DNA of 64,000 nucleotides from Theobroma cacao (lineage: Eukaryota; Streptophyta; Magnoliopsida; Malvales; Malvaceae), in contig NC_030852.1 in assembly GCF_000208745.1 (NCBI RefSeq), positions 33,467,379 to 33,531,378 on the forward strand, read 5' to 3'. The notes beneath the pieces were generated by a model, which was not told where the DNA came from, did not search any database, and saw only the letters and a list, made by a program, of their open reading frames with translations. Position 1 is the first letter of the stretch. Every line of letters begins with the position of its first letter. Both the position numbers and the translations under genes were made by a program. Positions 22,563 to 34,208 of this stretch are shown here, piece after piece.

Positions 22563-23703
22563 TGGCTGCTTTGCATTCAATCTGTTGGAAAAAGAAAAAA
22601 CCTGGGTTTTTTTTTCTTTTCTTTTCTTTTCTGTTTCTGTAAACTATAATGTCTTTCAATCAGCCAACAGAGACAACGTAGGAGTACTAAAATCTATACG
22701 AAACAAGGAGGTCAAATCCGTTCCGGGTTAGGATTATAGGAAGTCAAGTCCCATCGTGGAATTAGTACTTAAAAAATTCTAACCAAAAGCTTTAATAAAA
22801 AGATTTCTTCTCAGTAAATTTAGTTTGAGTAATAATACAATCTTTTCTTTTCTTTTGTTTAAGCATCAAATTGTGTTCCTTCTGAAACTCTTTGATAAAA
22901 TTAATTACATATTACAACATTATTTTCTGTGTTTTAAATTGAAAATTTTAACTTTAGTCATAAAATTTTAAGATTTTCTTATAATTATTAAAATTCGATG
23001 GCTCTAATAATTCAGGAAAATTAAAATAATGTTAAAAAAAAGGACTTGAGATATTCAAAAACAATAATGGGAAGAATGTTCAATTAATTCATGAACAGAA
23101 CATTAGAACACAAAAATTGCCACAATTCAATTTATAAGTTACAGGAAAAACCTTTGGGGGATTCAAAAACATTAGATACCATAACAAAAGTCAAATCATT
23201 GACTACCTAACCAGGAAGTATAACTATCTAAACCATCTCTTCTTTTTCTCTCTTATCAAAAAGATGAAAAAAAAAATAGGGGCAAAATGATGTTAACGAG
23301 CTACAAAGAGAGTTGAGGCATGACATTGCCAATTGATTTCTGTACAAGTTTGCAACCGCCCCTCGTAAAAATACGTTATTCAGTTCATAGAATAGAGTAC
23401 ATAAATGTGTACAACATGACAACATTATGTGTCTGAATTGTATCTTAACTATCGGATTAGAACAAATTTACTTCACTCAATGACCACACTCAGTGAATTG
23501 GAGCTCCACCAGAGGAAAGTGAGCAAGAGAAAAAACCATGCATCTCTCAGCGCTGGAGCTGGAAACAATCTAGGATGAGTTATGTGTCCTCTTGCGACAG
23601 TGGTGCCGGTCTGTTACCAAACTTGAGCTTCTGCAGAATGTCATCAAGCTGAGTAAAGATGCATAAAATCAAATTCAAGCATTTAATAATAAATCTGAAT
23701 TAC
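22563..23703. other. Intergenic between PPGF gene and YTH gene
   Basis: Left part contains the pyrimidine-rich leader and promoter of the minus-strand PPGF gene. Right part from about 23560 to 23655 is, on the minus strand, open after an acceptor (ACTCAG) and reads LDDILQKLKFGNRP to a TAA. This may be a 3' exon of the YTH gene in another frame. Between them is AT-rich sequence with no gene. Confidence 0.4.
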
Positions 23704-26700
23704 TCACGAATCATCAGCATGCTTTCTACTTGTTGACTCCTGCATTGTCCGAGATGGTGCAGTCACCTGTGAAGCAAGCACTACTACATTAAAAACATAA
23801 TATAAGGTTCAATTTATTGTACATACACACAAACACACACACACATATGCCATGGTGCAAGGCCAAGCTATGGTGTATAACAAGGCAAAGTCCCAACTCA
23901 ACTGTAAGGCTGATAAAACTCAATTCATCCACACATCTTCAATTTTATTTTCCCTTTTTTTCTTTTTGTGCGGTCTCAGGAATAAGTTCAGAATCAAAAA
24001 ACTTAAAAGTTCGATTAGGCAATGGAGGGTACAGGTCACAGGCCAGATCTCATAGTATGAAACAAAGTCTTCATACAGAGATGAGCATGTTATCTACGTA
24101 GTAGTGCTTCACAACTCTAATACAATCATTCAACTGTCCAATCAATAGGAACCCAGAAATCTTGCTAGGTGCAATCAGACCGTGGTAGCATGATGATATT
24201 CATAAGCAACATGTTATTGGATTGTTGACACATTTTAGTTATCGCCCAGGTCAACTAACCATTATTAACTTATGCAGTAATGCATTGACAGATAGAGGTA
24301 CAGATAGAAAAATACACAAATAACCAGGATCAGAGAATTATTGATAGACAAGCATACTGACAGAACGGCATAATTGTTTGCTGGTTCGGCCATGGGCTTC
24401 AAGGTATTCTTCATACGTCTACAACAAAAATCAGAAGTAAAACATTAACAAGAAGAACGATTCAGACATAAGCCAGAAGGACAATTCTGAGAGAGAAGGA
24501 TGTTCCTATTATTTGTTTTGGTGGTAAAACAGCAGAAAGCACAGAGCTTTGTCTACAGACTGATCATGCAGCAGCAAGATTTGAATAAAGTGTGGTATTC
24601 TTTGTCTCTACAGTTAATTAAGGATAAACAGCACATGGAGCACATTAAAAACATTGCGGGATTCATTATGGTGAATTCTTCCTAGTTCACAAAGAGAAGT
24701 TAGAAGTTATGGTTTAGGCCTTAGGGGCTCTTAGTCGAAATACTAACCTGATAAATCTAGCTTCTCTGATGAGTCACATTTATATGACCACAAGGAAAGT
24801 ATCCGCTTAGGATAAAAACATATAAATTAAACACATCAAATAAATTAAACTCCATCAGAATATAAAGCTTAGATAGGGTTCCATACCATTTCAAGAAAAT
24901 CATCTTCGGTCAAGGTACTAGCATGAGGACTTTCTGCAGATAAACCCCAAACATCAAATTGAGTAGACATATCATTGTTTAATTATAGACTGGTGAGATA
25001 TCTTTTGGTGCGAGAATTTTTCATACTTGCAACTTTTGATGCTCCCGTGGTGGTAGGAAAGTATTCAGTAGCCAAAGTATGCGGATGTGTTAAATGAAAT
25101 CTACTCACGTCAGCTTGATGTCGATAGAGGAAGGGATGATAAGGCATGGGTGTACCAGCCCAAGACATATGCAGTGGAGGCACATTATAATCTTCATCTC
25201 CTAAAGAATATGGTGGTTCTATGCAAGGCCTCTTTGAAGGTAGCTCATCCCTGGTAAAACTATTCCAAGTAAATTCACGAAAACCAACAAGGCTCATAAG
25301 CTCGATTTTAATAGAACACATAATTTGAAGATACCTTTTAAGTGAGCCATCCACATCATTACTCCCATCAAGGAGCTCACATAGAGCTTCCCCTATATCT
25401 TGAGGTAATTCCTACAAAAGAAACATGAATCAAGATCTTAGTCTGCAAGTGGTGGATACTTAATTTTTTATCCAAAAAAAGCAGAGAAACAATAGCAATT
25501 CATATTAAGGACACCTGGCAGTCTCTGCTGATTTTGACAGGTTTGTAGTCATTCAATGGGTTCTTAAGGTGTAGAGTCTTTTGGAAAGGCAAGCGATTTA
25601 AGCAAAGCCATTTGACCTTAAAACTCCGGCCCCAAGGATTACCTTTACCACTTCCTTTGCTCCAAACGTTATCTCGCCTCCATCCAACAGAAGACATCAT
25701 TTGGGCATACCCTTGGAAGAAACCACTCATGTTGACACTAAATACTAAAATAACTATACCAGAATTCTGCAAGACAAGAAAATGCTCCTGTATAAAACAT
25801 ATAGACTTGAAAAACTAAATAAGATCAAAATAAGATGGCTTTTACATGAAAAGCTTCTTCCAGAATTGGTTCATTCATCAGTTGAGTCGCCCAAATTCCT
25901 TTGTCAATCGATAATTGAATATTTTGGTGATTCAAACTCTTAATGATGAAATATCTTGTATTATACAATCTGCCCCTTTTGTCCACCATGTGGGAATGCT
26001 GTGGTTCTTGTGCCCTAAAGGGATAGCCATCCTCATTCTCTGACATAAAATAGTAGGAAAAATGGCTTGATGATAATGAATAACACTCGAAAAAAAAAAT
26101 TAGAAAAGGCAGTTGCCACATAACTGGTAATCTATATACACTACAACTACATGGAAAGTAGTAAAATAAAAATAACTGCACTTTAATACATAAATGTTAA
26201 CATGCTTCATCAATCATAGTACAAAAGTATATAGAAAAAGAACTCAATGCCAATGTCTCCATAAATTTAGATTGATTATAACAGCACTTTGCTCATCAGA
26301 ATCGATTTCCAAAAGAAAAAAAGATTTAATAGTTTCTCACTCCATTGACAAGAATGATATCTGAGATACTGTATCACAAAATCAAGTGACCGAGTTTCAA
26401 TAACATTGGATCTCTCCCTGCTAGTGTCCTGTTTAATGTCTTATCTTTACACAACCATCAGCCAATTCAAATTCACTTGCAGGAAAAAATAGTTACGATC
26501 ACATAGCTATGATGCAACTCATAATGCAAACAGAGCACAAGGAACATCAAGTTTTATTTTAATCCATTTCATGCATTAGATAGTTACAACTTTTACACTT
26601 CCACATACCTGTTAAACATTAACTGCTGCAATTATCGATGTCAAAAAAAGCATGGTTTTAGTACATGTTTCTTGCAGAAACATGTACTGTAGATGGATAT

Positions 26701-27077
26701 TCCTATTAATAGCACAATATCACTTCCAAATTATATGTGTCCGAAAGAACCATAAGTTTGTTCTGAGCAAGGAAAAGAAGAGGGAGATCACAAAACTTAG
26801 TCAATGAACAGACTCTGTTCTTTTTTTATTCTTTTCTTTTAAAATAATTCTAGCTACAAGCACAATCATGCTCAAGATATGGTGCAAGCATTTACGTGCA
26901 GAAGACAAATTTCTCATCAAGGTAATTAAAATACAAGAAACATGTAATGATGTGTTAAAAACAGGGAACATACACCATATTTTTACCTGGATCATCTGAA
27001 TTTCCCACATCATTTTTCCATTCAGTCGCTGATGAATCAACTACGGATGCATTTTCTTTTGCAGTATCAGAAGACAT
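23704..27077 (-). CDS. YTH-domain m6A-RNA reader, with in-frame stop after the domain
   Basis: Nuclear-type (YTHDC1-like) reader of N6-methyladenosine in mRNA. Exons, right to left: 26987-27077 (coding part), 25846-26039, 25515-25766, 25335-25411, 24887-25250, 24362-24418, 23704-23766. The YTH domain spans about residues 58-180 (RYFIIKSLNHQNI; GIWATQLMNE; VNMSGFFQGYAQM; GRSFKVKWL). W80 and W130 are the likely aromatic-cage tryptophans. In exon 5 a TAA at 24983-24985 (codon 294) interrupts the frame. The same frame then continues as NNDMSTQFDVWGLSAESP and runs through two more introns to a TGA at 23704, adding about 71 residues. So the product is either 293 residues or, if a splice removes the stop, longer. 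ATG 27077 is the first in-frame ATG of the first coding exon, which opens at 27182. Confidence 0.88.
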
Positions 27078-27120
27078 GTCCTTATTGGCTCTCCTATCAG
27101 AAAGCAGATATAGTAAGAGA

Positions 27121-27172
27121 TTCAAGCCAGACTCTGCTGCAGTATAAAGATCCAAGCCAGACTCTCCTGCAG
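27121..27172 (-). repeat. 30-base tandem duplication at YTH exon edge
   Basis: On the minus strand, CTGCAG + G/C AGAGTCTGGCTTG occurs twice in a row, 30 bases apart, at the start of the first coding exon. The duplication supplies two alternative CTGCAG acceptor sites. Confidence 0.75.
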
Positions 27173-27925
27173 GACAATGCAACTGCAGTTGGAAAAAAAA
27201 ATACAGTAATATTTAGCAATCTCATTCAAAATGGACAAAGCTTGAGTAACAGAAATCTGTAGCATCAGCAGCTGTAACCAGAGATAAATTAGGGGTAGAA
27301 AGAAAGAAGCATTAAAGTAAAAGAAAACCTAACTCTTTGAGGCCAAGTATGTACTATAACTTCAAGTTACCTTATAGCAAAATGGGATATAATTCGGAAG
27401 TTCCTATCTGATTACAAAAACAGTGGCATTAGTAAATTATCGGACCAGATAACAGCGCAATTGGAAAATCATATATCAAACAGAAGAACAAAGTAGTAAC
27501 AAAAGTAGGATACTGCATGTTAGAGTAACAAGAATAAGTAAATATATAATCTTCAGTTGATTCTATTTCCTGAATTTTCAAATGAATATATTTTGCCCAT
27601 AATTCCATATCCTAGCATAGTCCATTTAGCATACCATTTGGGACAACTCCATAAAAAATGAATTCCCGTAAATAAATATATTAACTAATATTAAGATAAA
27701 TTACGGCCAATTCCTTACTTGAAACAACAATAATTTATAGGCGAAATGACATTTGGTAAAGTTAGCATACAATTAAACGAAAGTTTCACAAAACAATTGA
27801 AAACTAATTATCCCAAGGAATTCCTCCCATTTTCCTTCTACTTTTGTTTCTCAGCAACCAAACAAAACATAGAACGAAAAAGAAAATTTGAAGTAGAAAT
27901 AACGAAGTGAAAGTGTACCGTGTAC

Positions 27926-28041
27926 CTGCTTCAGAGAGAGAGGAAAAAACCAAAGAGGATGGCAAGGCAAGACTCGGGAGTGTGTTGAAGTGACAGTACC
28001 AAGTACTTGGCTTTGTGTTGTCTTGCTTGTAGTAATGAGCC
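27926..28041 (-). other. Probable 5' non-coding exon of YTH gene
   Basis: C/T-rich leader-like sequence on the minus strand ends at CAG followed by GTACAC at 27925. It would splice over about 740 bases to the acceptor at 27183-27185 (ACTGCAG). The left limit is given by the donor; the right limit is approximate. Inferred from composition and splice signals only. Confidence 0.45.
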
Positions 28042-29463
28042 CTAATTTTTTTTTCTTTTTTTTCAATTTTCCTTTCCTTTCAGTTGAATTGAACCTTCCA
28101 AATTAGACACTGGTTTGGGTTCGGTATGGGTTCTTTTTTATTTCTATTTTTTTATTTTTTTTTTCCCATTTGCGGGTCTTGAGATTGGCGATCGAGCGGT
28201 TTTAGATTGGTTTGGCTGTGTTGAATTTAAACAACTCGGACGGTGATGCGTGCGTCTGTGGAGGAGAGATTGCGCGTTTAAAACACTGGGGCAGGGGCAG
28301 CTCAGCACAGGCCCAGATACTATATGGGCCACCTTTGCCCTGACAGGATGACAACGAGCCTTGCAAAAATGTCTTGAAAATCTTTGGGCTTAGACCAAAA
28401 TGACTGAAGTTGCCATGCATTTTTATTCAGTTTTTAATTAAAAAATAAATTAACTAGTTAATGACATTATAATATAAAGTGACAAATGACATCATATATG
28501 ATATTAAAATAATATGATCATATGATATTTTTATAATCATATATTAATAATAGTACTGTGTTAAGTTTCTAAATGAGGGAGAGGTTGGGCTAATTCGGGG
28601 ATTGAAGGTTTTTAATTTTTCCAAATCTTATGCAAAAGAGGAAAAGCAAAGTTTTTAAGTTTATAAGCTATTGATCATGCTAACATTTTTTTTCAAGATT
28701 AGATGTGATTTTAAATCATAATCTAATAATAATCTTATATTATTGTTACACATAAAAAAAAATTTATTATTGAGTTGCACAATTCGAGTTCATTTTTGTA
28801 AATCTCATATCGTTTTTCAAAAATATGAATTTAAAGCCAAGAAATTAAAAAATAATATTTGTGTTTTATATATTGTGAAAAGGAAAACGTCCCTTCCGCA
28901 AATTTAATATTAAAAAGATTAATGTTTGCTTCTTTTTTCCTCATGTATACATTTTAATAAAAGAAAATAAATGTGTTATTTGAATTTCTCTTACTCTAAA
29001 ATATATCCACCTATAATTTTTAAGAGAAAAAAAATGAGTACACAAATGGTAAACTAATTCCATTCTCAACTTCATAGAGGATTTTATAACACACCTATAA
29101 TCGCATTGTTGGTAATTAAGCCTTGCATGTGACACTTCTATATTCTCACCTTTAAATATATTAATTAAAGATTGGATGATCATTGAAAAGGAGTGATTAA
29201 ATATTTTATATGATCATCATTACCGCTGGCTAATGTCCTTGATTTACTTTCTATTCTATATATAGCTAGCCAAGCCTTTAATTAAATTACTACAAGTTGC
29301 TAAAAGTTAGTACTTCCCAATTTGCATGCACATATCCTATATTATATTTGAGCACAGCAATCCATTCCATGTATTTAGAAAAATTAAGAATTCATTTGTA
29401 CTTTTCCTAGTTGGATTCACATAATTTCATCATCCAAGACAAAACTAAAGTAAAAGGAAATTA

Positions 29464-29863
29464 AGAGTTTGTTTTGCTTGACTTTTTTATAATTTAAAAA
29501 TTATTATAAAGCTCTTATAAAAAATAATAGCTTTTAAAATTAAACTAAAGTTGTTTGGTAAATTTTTTTTATACGTTATAATTTTTGTTAAAATTATCAT
29601 AGAAGGTATTTTTTTTATAGAGTAATATTATAATTATTTTTAACAGATGAGGATATTTTTGAAACAAAAATAAAAATTCTCTTGTATTTTTTTTTTTTTA
29701 AAAAAAAAACTCCTCATAAGAACTTTTTCTAAAGTTTTTTTTTTAATTTTATTCTTTAAAAAAAAGTTACTTTTTTTAAGAGCTTCTCAAAATTTATGTT
29801 TGACCTGACTTTTACTTTTAAGAAGTAGATAAACTGAAAAAAAATCAGACCAAACAAGCACTA
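29464..29863. mobile_element. MITE-like element (hAT-type ends)
   Basis: About 400 bases with imperfect terminal inverted repeats. The left end reads GAGTTTGTTTTGCTTGACTT. The right end reads AAATCAGACCAAACAAGCAC, complementary to it with several mismatches. The interior is AT-rich with long A/T runs and no coding capacity. CCAAACAAGCAC-type ends are common in plant non-autonomous hAT elements. Target-site duplications were not resolved. Confidence 0.6.
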
Positions 29864-29968
29864 AACCCTCATTAAATTCTTTAATCATCATTAAAATCTT
29901 TGGCCTTGATATGATGTGCAAGTTGCATTTACATGCAGAACAATATATGGGATAAAATTAAACTACAA

Positions 29969-29991
29969 ATTATATATATATATATATATAT
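29969..29991. repeat. AT microsatellite
   Basis: About eleven uninterrupted TA units. Confidence 0.9.
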
Positions 29992-30639
29992 GCATCTGGA
30001 CCTACATCTTTAATGGTCAAATCACTCCACCTAATCCTGTTCCATCACAAAAATGGGCAACATCATTCAAAGTTAAACAGTGCCAAAATCCATGCCAGTG
30101 CCTCTTTAATAATTTAGTTGACAAGAAGCTTAAAACAATAATTAGTTTCTGTTTTCCTTGAATAAGCTTTCAATAAAAAAAATAACCCACTTTCTTCTTT
30201 CAGGTGGGATGCTTACGGAAATGATTAATTAAATTGTCTATAATTAGGATCTTCTTGATACTAATAAGTATACTTTCCCTTTTCCTTTGTCCTATGTGCC
30301 TTTTTGCTTCAATGATTATTAATGAATAAGAAAACCATAAACCCTGATCATTGTGATGGCAATTAATTGCATATTGCCATATGTTATATATATGACCTTT
30401 GGCTTCAAATTAAGAATCCGATGCTTAACTTCAAATTGGGTCTCTCTACATCACCATGGATATGATAACGAGAATTTGTACATGTGAAGTAAGTGAACCA
30501 ATTTTCAGCTCTCACAATGTTTAGTCATTCAAATGTGATAAATATGAAAGTGAATCCTATTATTCAAAATAATAATAATAATAATAGTAATAATTTATTT
30601 ATTACCTTCATATACGTTGTTGGACTATCTTATATATGT

Positions 30640-30730
30640 AGCAATACCCTTCCAAGTAATATAAACTTGGAAGGTGAGGTCACCTCTTATATCACCTTGC
30701 CCTTGAAAGAAAACAAAATCTTGGTATCTT
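30640..30730 (+). promoter_or_regulatory. Promoter block shared by the two bHLH genes
   Basis: GAGGTCACCTCTTATATCACC at about 30675-30695 and the following A-rich stretch with TCTTGG recur upstream of the second bHLH gene at about 34038-34100 (GAGGTCACTTCTTATATCACC). Conservation between tandem paralogues over non-coding sequence suggests either recent duplication or a kept regulatory site. GGTCACC is palindromic. Confidence 0.5.
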
Positions 30731-30848
30731 TGGCCCATCAAAGATCTCATGCTTAAATAAATGTATGTCCCATGATACACTTCCAATTCTTGTCTAGAAG
30801 CCAAAGACAAGATAGATAGGATCATAAGAGATTTCAGGCTTCGAAAAA

Positions 30849-31848
30849 ATGGATTATGTTAATTCAATGTTTCGATCTGACCAAATGGCAGATAAGTTTC
30901 AATTCTTTCCCATCCCTTGCCGACACACAATCCAACAAGATGAAATCATTTTGATCCCTTCTGAAGAAGCCAATGATCTCTCCAACTGGGGTGATTATAG
31001 CCAGCGCAGGCGTAAAGCAGCTAGAGCTTTTCTTGTCAACGATGTCGATGGGAAGTCTATTGACAATAAAAAGAAGAAAATCATACATAGAGACATTGAG
31101 CGACAAAGAAGGCAAGAAATGGCTACTCTTTACAGGGCTCTTCGATTACAGCTTCCTTTGGAATATCTCAAAGTTAGCTCCTCTTCCCTTCTTACATATT
31201 AAAATTTCAAGTATCTATATATGCAATTTGGCAGACTTTTTCAATTTTGTTCACTATTTGTTTAATTACTTTATTGTCTTTCACTGGTAATTTCAGGGAA
31301 AAAGATCAATATCTGATCACATGCACGAGGCTGTGAATTACATCAAACATCTGCAGAAAAAGATCTTGAAGTTGAGTGGCAGGAGAGATGAACTTAAAAG
31401 CTCATCCAATTCCTATGCTTCACGTTCTGTTCCGGAAAGCTTACAAGATAGTTCCGAGCACAGTGTAATGGTTAGACCTTGTTTAGCAGGAGTGGAGGTT
31501 GTCATAAGCACTTGCTTGAGACAAGGGCTTAATCTTTCAAGTGTGCTTGAAGTCATACTTGCAGAAGGTCTAAGTGTTGTTACATGCATATCAACTAAAG
31601 TAAATGAAAGTTTAATGCACACTATTGTCTCTGAGGTAAAATTAATGTTGCCAATCATTACTTGAACATATATATTAAGCAAGGTTTCCTCCCTAGGAGT
31701 ATAGAAGAAGCGAAACCTCTCTCTGATTTCTTTTCTTTCTACGCAGGTGAATGATGGAACAAACATAGCGCCGTCTGAGCTGCAACAGAAATTAACAATG
31801 TTAGCAACTTCCTCATCTGAGTTACATCTCGGTATGCTGGCCAAGTAA
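30849..31848 (+). CDS. bHLH transcription factor, bHLH36/118/125-like (copy 1)
   Basis: Three exons: 30849-31172, 31297-31635, 31747-31848, giving 254 residues. The basic region IIHRDIERQRRQEM (H80 onward) has the His-Glu-Arg pattern used for E-box contact. Helix 1 ends at exon 1 (LQLPLEYLK), and loop plus helix 2 start exon 2 (GKRSISDHMHEAVNYIKHLQ). The intron position between them is typical of this subgroup. The C-terminal half (GVEVVIST..., VLAEGLSVV..., VNDG...) looks like the ACT-like fold of Arabidopsis bHLH36/118/125/126. It should act as a dimer in the nucleus; target genes cannot be read from sequence. An alternative donor at the GGTATG in the last exon could splice to 31899 and give a different C-terminus. 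Tandem duplicate of the gene at 34209. Confidence 0.9.
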
Positions 31849-34208
31849 ATGCTTGAAGCAATTTTTTTCCTGCGTTATGAAAGATTTGATCCTTGCAGGG
31901 TTTCCTACTATCAACCTTCCAAGGTCGGTGTCTTTCATGTCAGGTAAAGTCTTCTAAGGCTAAAGACTTGATATGACATACTGGTAATGAATGAATAAAA
32001 TTAAGCTTTTTTTTTTAAAAAAAAAAGCCTTCCAAGGTTGGTTCTGAAAATGGTGGACAAATTTTCTTCAGCCTTGTTTTTCTCCGTAGTTGTACATATA
32101 TATGTAACAAGCAAATTATGTTGAATTATTGTTGGTTGATTAATTAGGATGCCATACTTTCTTCAATCATACCCTAATTAGAGCTAGCCATATTGGTTAA
32201 GTATTTTAATGGTGTCCAGGCTCCAGATTTGGCTAAACCACAAATAGCCATCTCCCACAATACCAAACAGATAAGATTTAATCTGCAGTGCGCTAGCTTT
32301 TGAAAAAGTATAGCTGACGTTGAACATGAACACAAACTTCCCCCTAATGTCATCACTAAAATCTTCAAATGCACCAGAAAGAAATAAAGTTAAATAACAA
32401 AAAAAGACAGACCAAATTGTGATGAAAGAATCATGCTTGCTTGCCTTGCTGGGACTAAAATAAAGCAAAATAATTTAGGAGTCAATGATAAAACCCGTTT
32501 AAACTGCGTAGCTGCTTCTGGCCTAGGTGAATATATAGTGCTTGATTGGATTTTCGATGCCCGCTCGACCTTATCCGAAACGTTTAAGTATGTCAAGATA
32601 AAGATAAAGATAAATAAATAGAATTCCCAGAGTTTCAAACATCTATAGGTCTAGCCTCCGTCACGGCTTCAACGCTTCTGCCTTCAAACTTTCAAAACCC
32701 TAGTTTGTATTTCGTCTCCGCATGCATACTTGAATTTTCCTGCTCTTCCAAAGTTTTAACAGGTTTTCCATGTTTTTTCTCTTTTACCTCGCTTCGCGAG
32801 GTCCAACTGCAAACCACATCTCCACCATATGACTATAACTTTATCCAAGTCCTGGCCCAAAGCTGAAAAGAAGGCCGAAGTCTAAATGGCCCTGTTTCTT
32901 TTTCGTGCAGTTTTCAAACCTCGCCAATGGCTCCTTCTAGATATATTGGTTTTTGTTATTGGTGTCTCAATTCTGGAACGTTGACAAACGAAGCTAGCTA
33001 GCAAAACCAAGTAAATCCACGAAACTTGATTCTATCAAATATATAATCGACAGTTGAATCGTTCTTCCCAACCGCGCCTGTCAACATGTATGATTAAGCA
33101 TATTGAACATAGAGATTTTGATTAACAAGTGTAATAGAAACAACTACTTAATTAACTTGTAAATAAGGCCAATCGAGTCCTCCGCGACAATAAAATACCA
33201 AATGAATCTTAATTTAAATAAAGAAATGAGTCGCAATCTTCACTCCGTAATTATGAATATAAGCATAAATATGTGCGCGATTTTCTCGTGGCAAGTTAAA
33301 GAATAGAAAATGAGAAAACTCCAAATATTTCGAAACATGGGAGATAAAAAAAAGGGATAATACAATGTTAGCTAGTCAAAGTCTCTGAAAGACTTAAAGC
33401 AGTTGCGTCATGTCTGTTGAAGTTGAAACGGTAAAATTGTACAATAACTGGTGCAGATCAATTCAAGTTGAAAATAACTCGCATTTTAATTCTCATTTTA
33501 AGAGCCTTCAATATCTAGACGTGGCATTTGCTGATTCTCATGCTGATGATCAGATAAACTCAGAAGGGCCCAGTAAGTAGGCCACAGATCTTAATGATAT
33601 ATGCACATCTGGACCTACATGTGCAGGATTAATCACATTTTCCTAATCCTGTTCCCTCTCAATAATGATCAAGAATTCAAAGATTACTGACAAAAAACCG
33701 TAGCATCTCTCTTTGGTTGGCAGCAAACTTAAATATATAATGGGTAATAGCTTGCCTTTACCTTTCCTTGAATAAAGCAATAGTATCTGGCTTTCTGATT
33801 TGAGGAAGGAAATTTTCTCTTCCTCCCCAAGGGCTCTTAAAAATCTTCCCATTAGGTTTGACTTAATTTACCTCAGTGGTATTTGGATTTCCTTTTCCTT
33901 ATGGATGTGATAGTTCAAGGCACGTGAATGTTGTGAGGAATTGATCAGCCCTCCAAATGTACAGTGGCCTTTGCTGTTGTCTTTGTCTAAATATGTAGAG
34001 TAGCGGAAGTATGCAGTGTAAGGTTTGCAAGCGGTAAATGAGGTCACTTCTTATATCACCTGATCCATGAAAGCAAACAAAGTCTTGAAATCTTAATTTC
34101 TTGGGCCTAACAATGATCTGATACCTGTACAAACATATCCCCTTTCTTGTTTTGCTTATGGATAGGAGCCAAAGCAAAAGATACAGAGGAGATTTGGGGC
34201 TTAGAAAC
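31849..34208. other. Intergenic between the two bHLH genes
   Basis: AT-rich. A CACGTG G-box lies near 33920. The last ~180 bases hold the shared promoter block. Short minus-strand open stretches (for example 32184-32468, 32390-32638) show no family features. Confidence 0.4.

Larger units (their letters stand above)
28042..30848. other. Intergenic between YTH gene and first bHLH gene
   Basis: About 2.8 kb of AT-rich DNA holding a MITE-like element (29464-29863), an AT microsatellite (about 29969-29991) and an AAT repeat (about 30567-30590). 28144-28420 is less AT-rich but no credible gene was seen in it. The last ~200 bases are the promoter of the first bHLH gene. Confidence 0.45.

Noticed and set aside
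28144..28420. Overlapping minus-strand frames near the YTH promoter (Ser/Pro/Arg-rich)
   Set aside because: Composition follows local GC content, no conserved wording, overlaps likely promoter.
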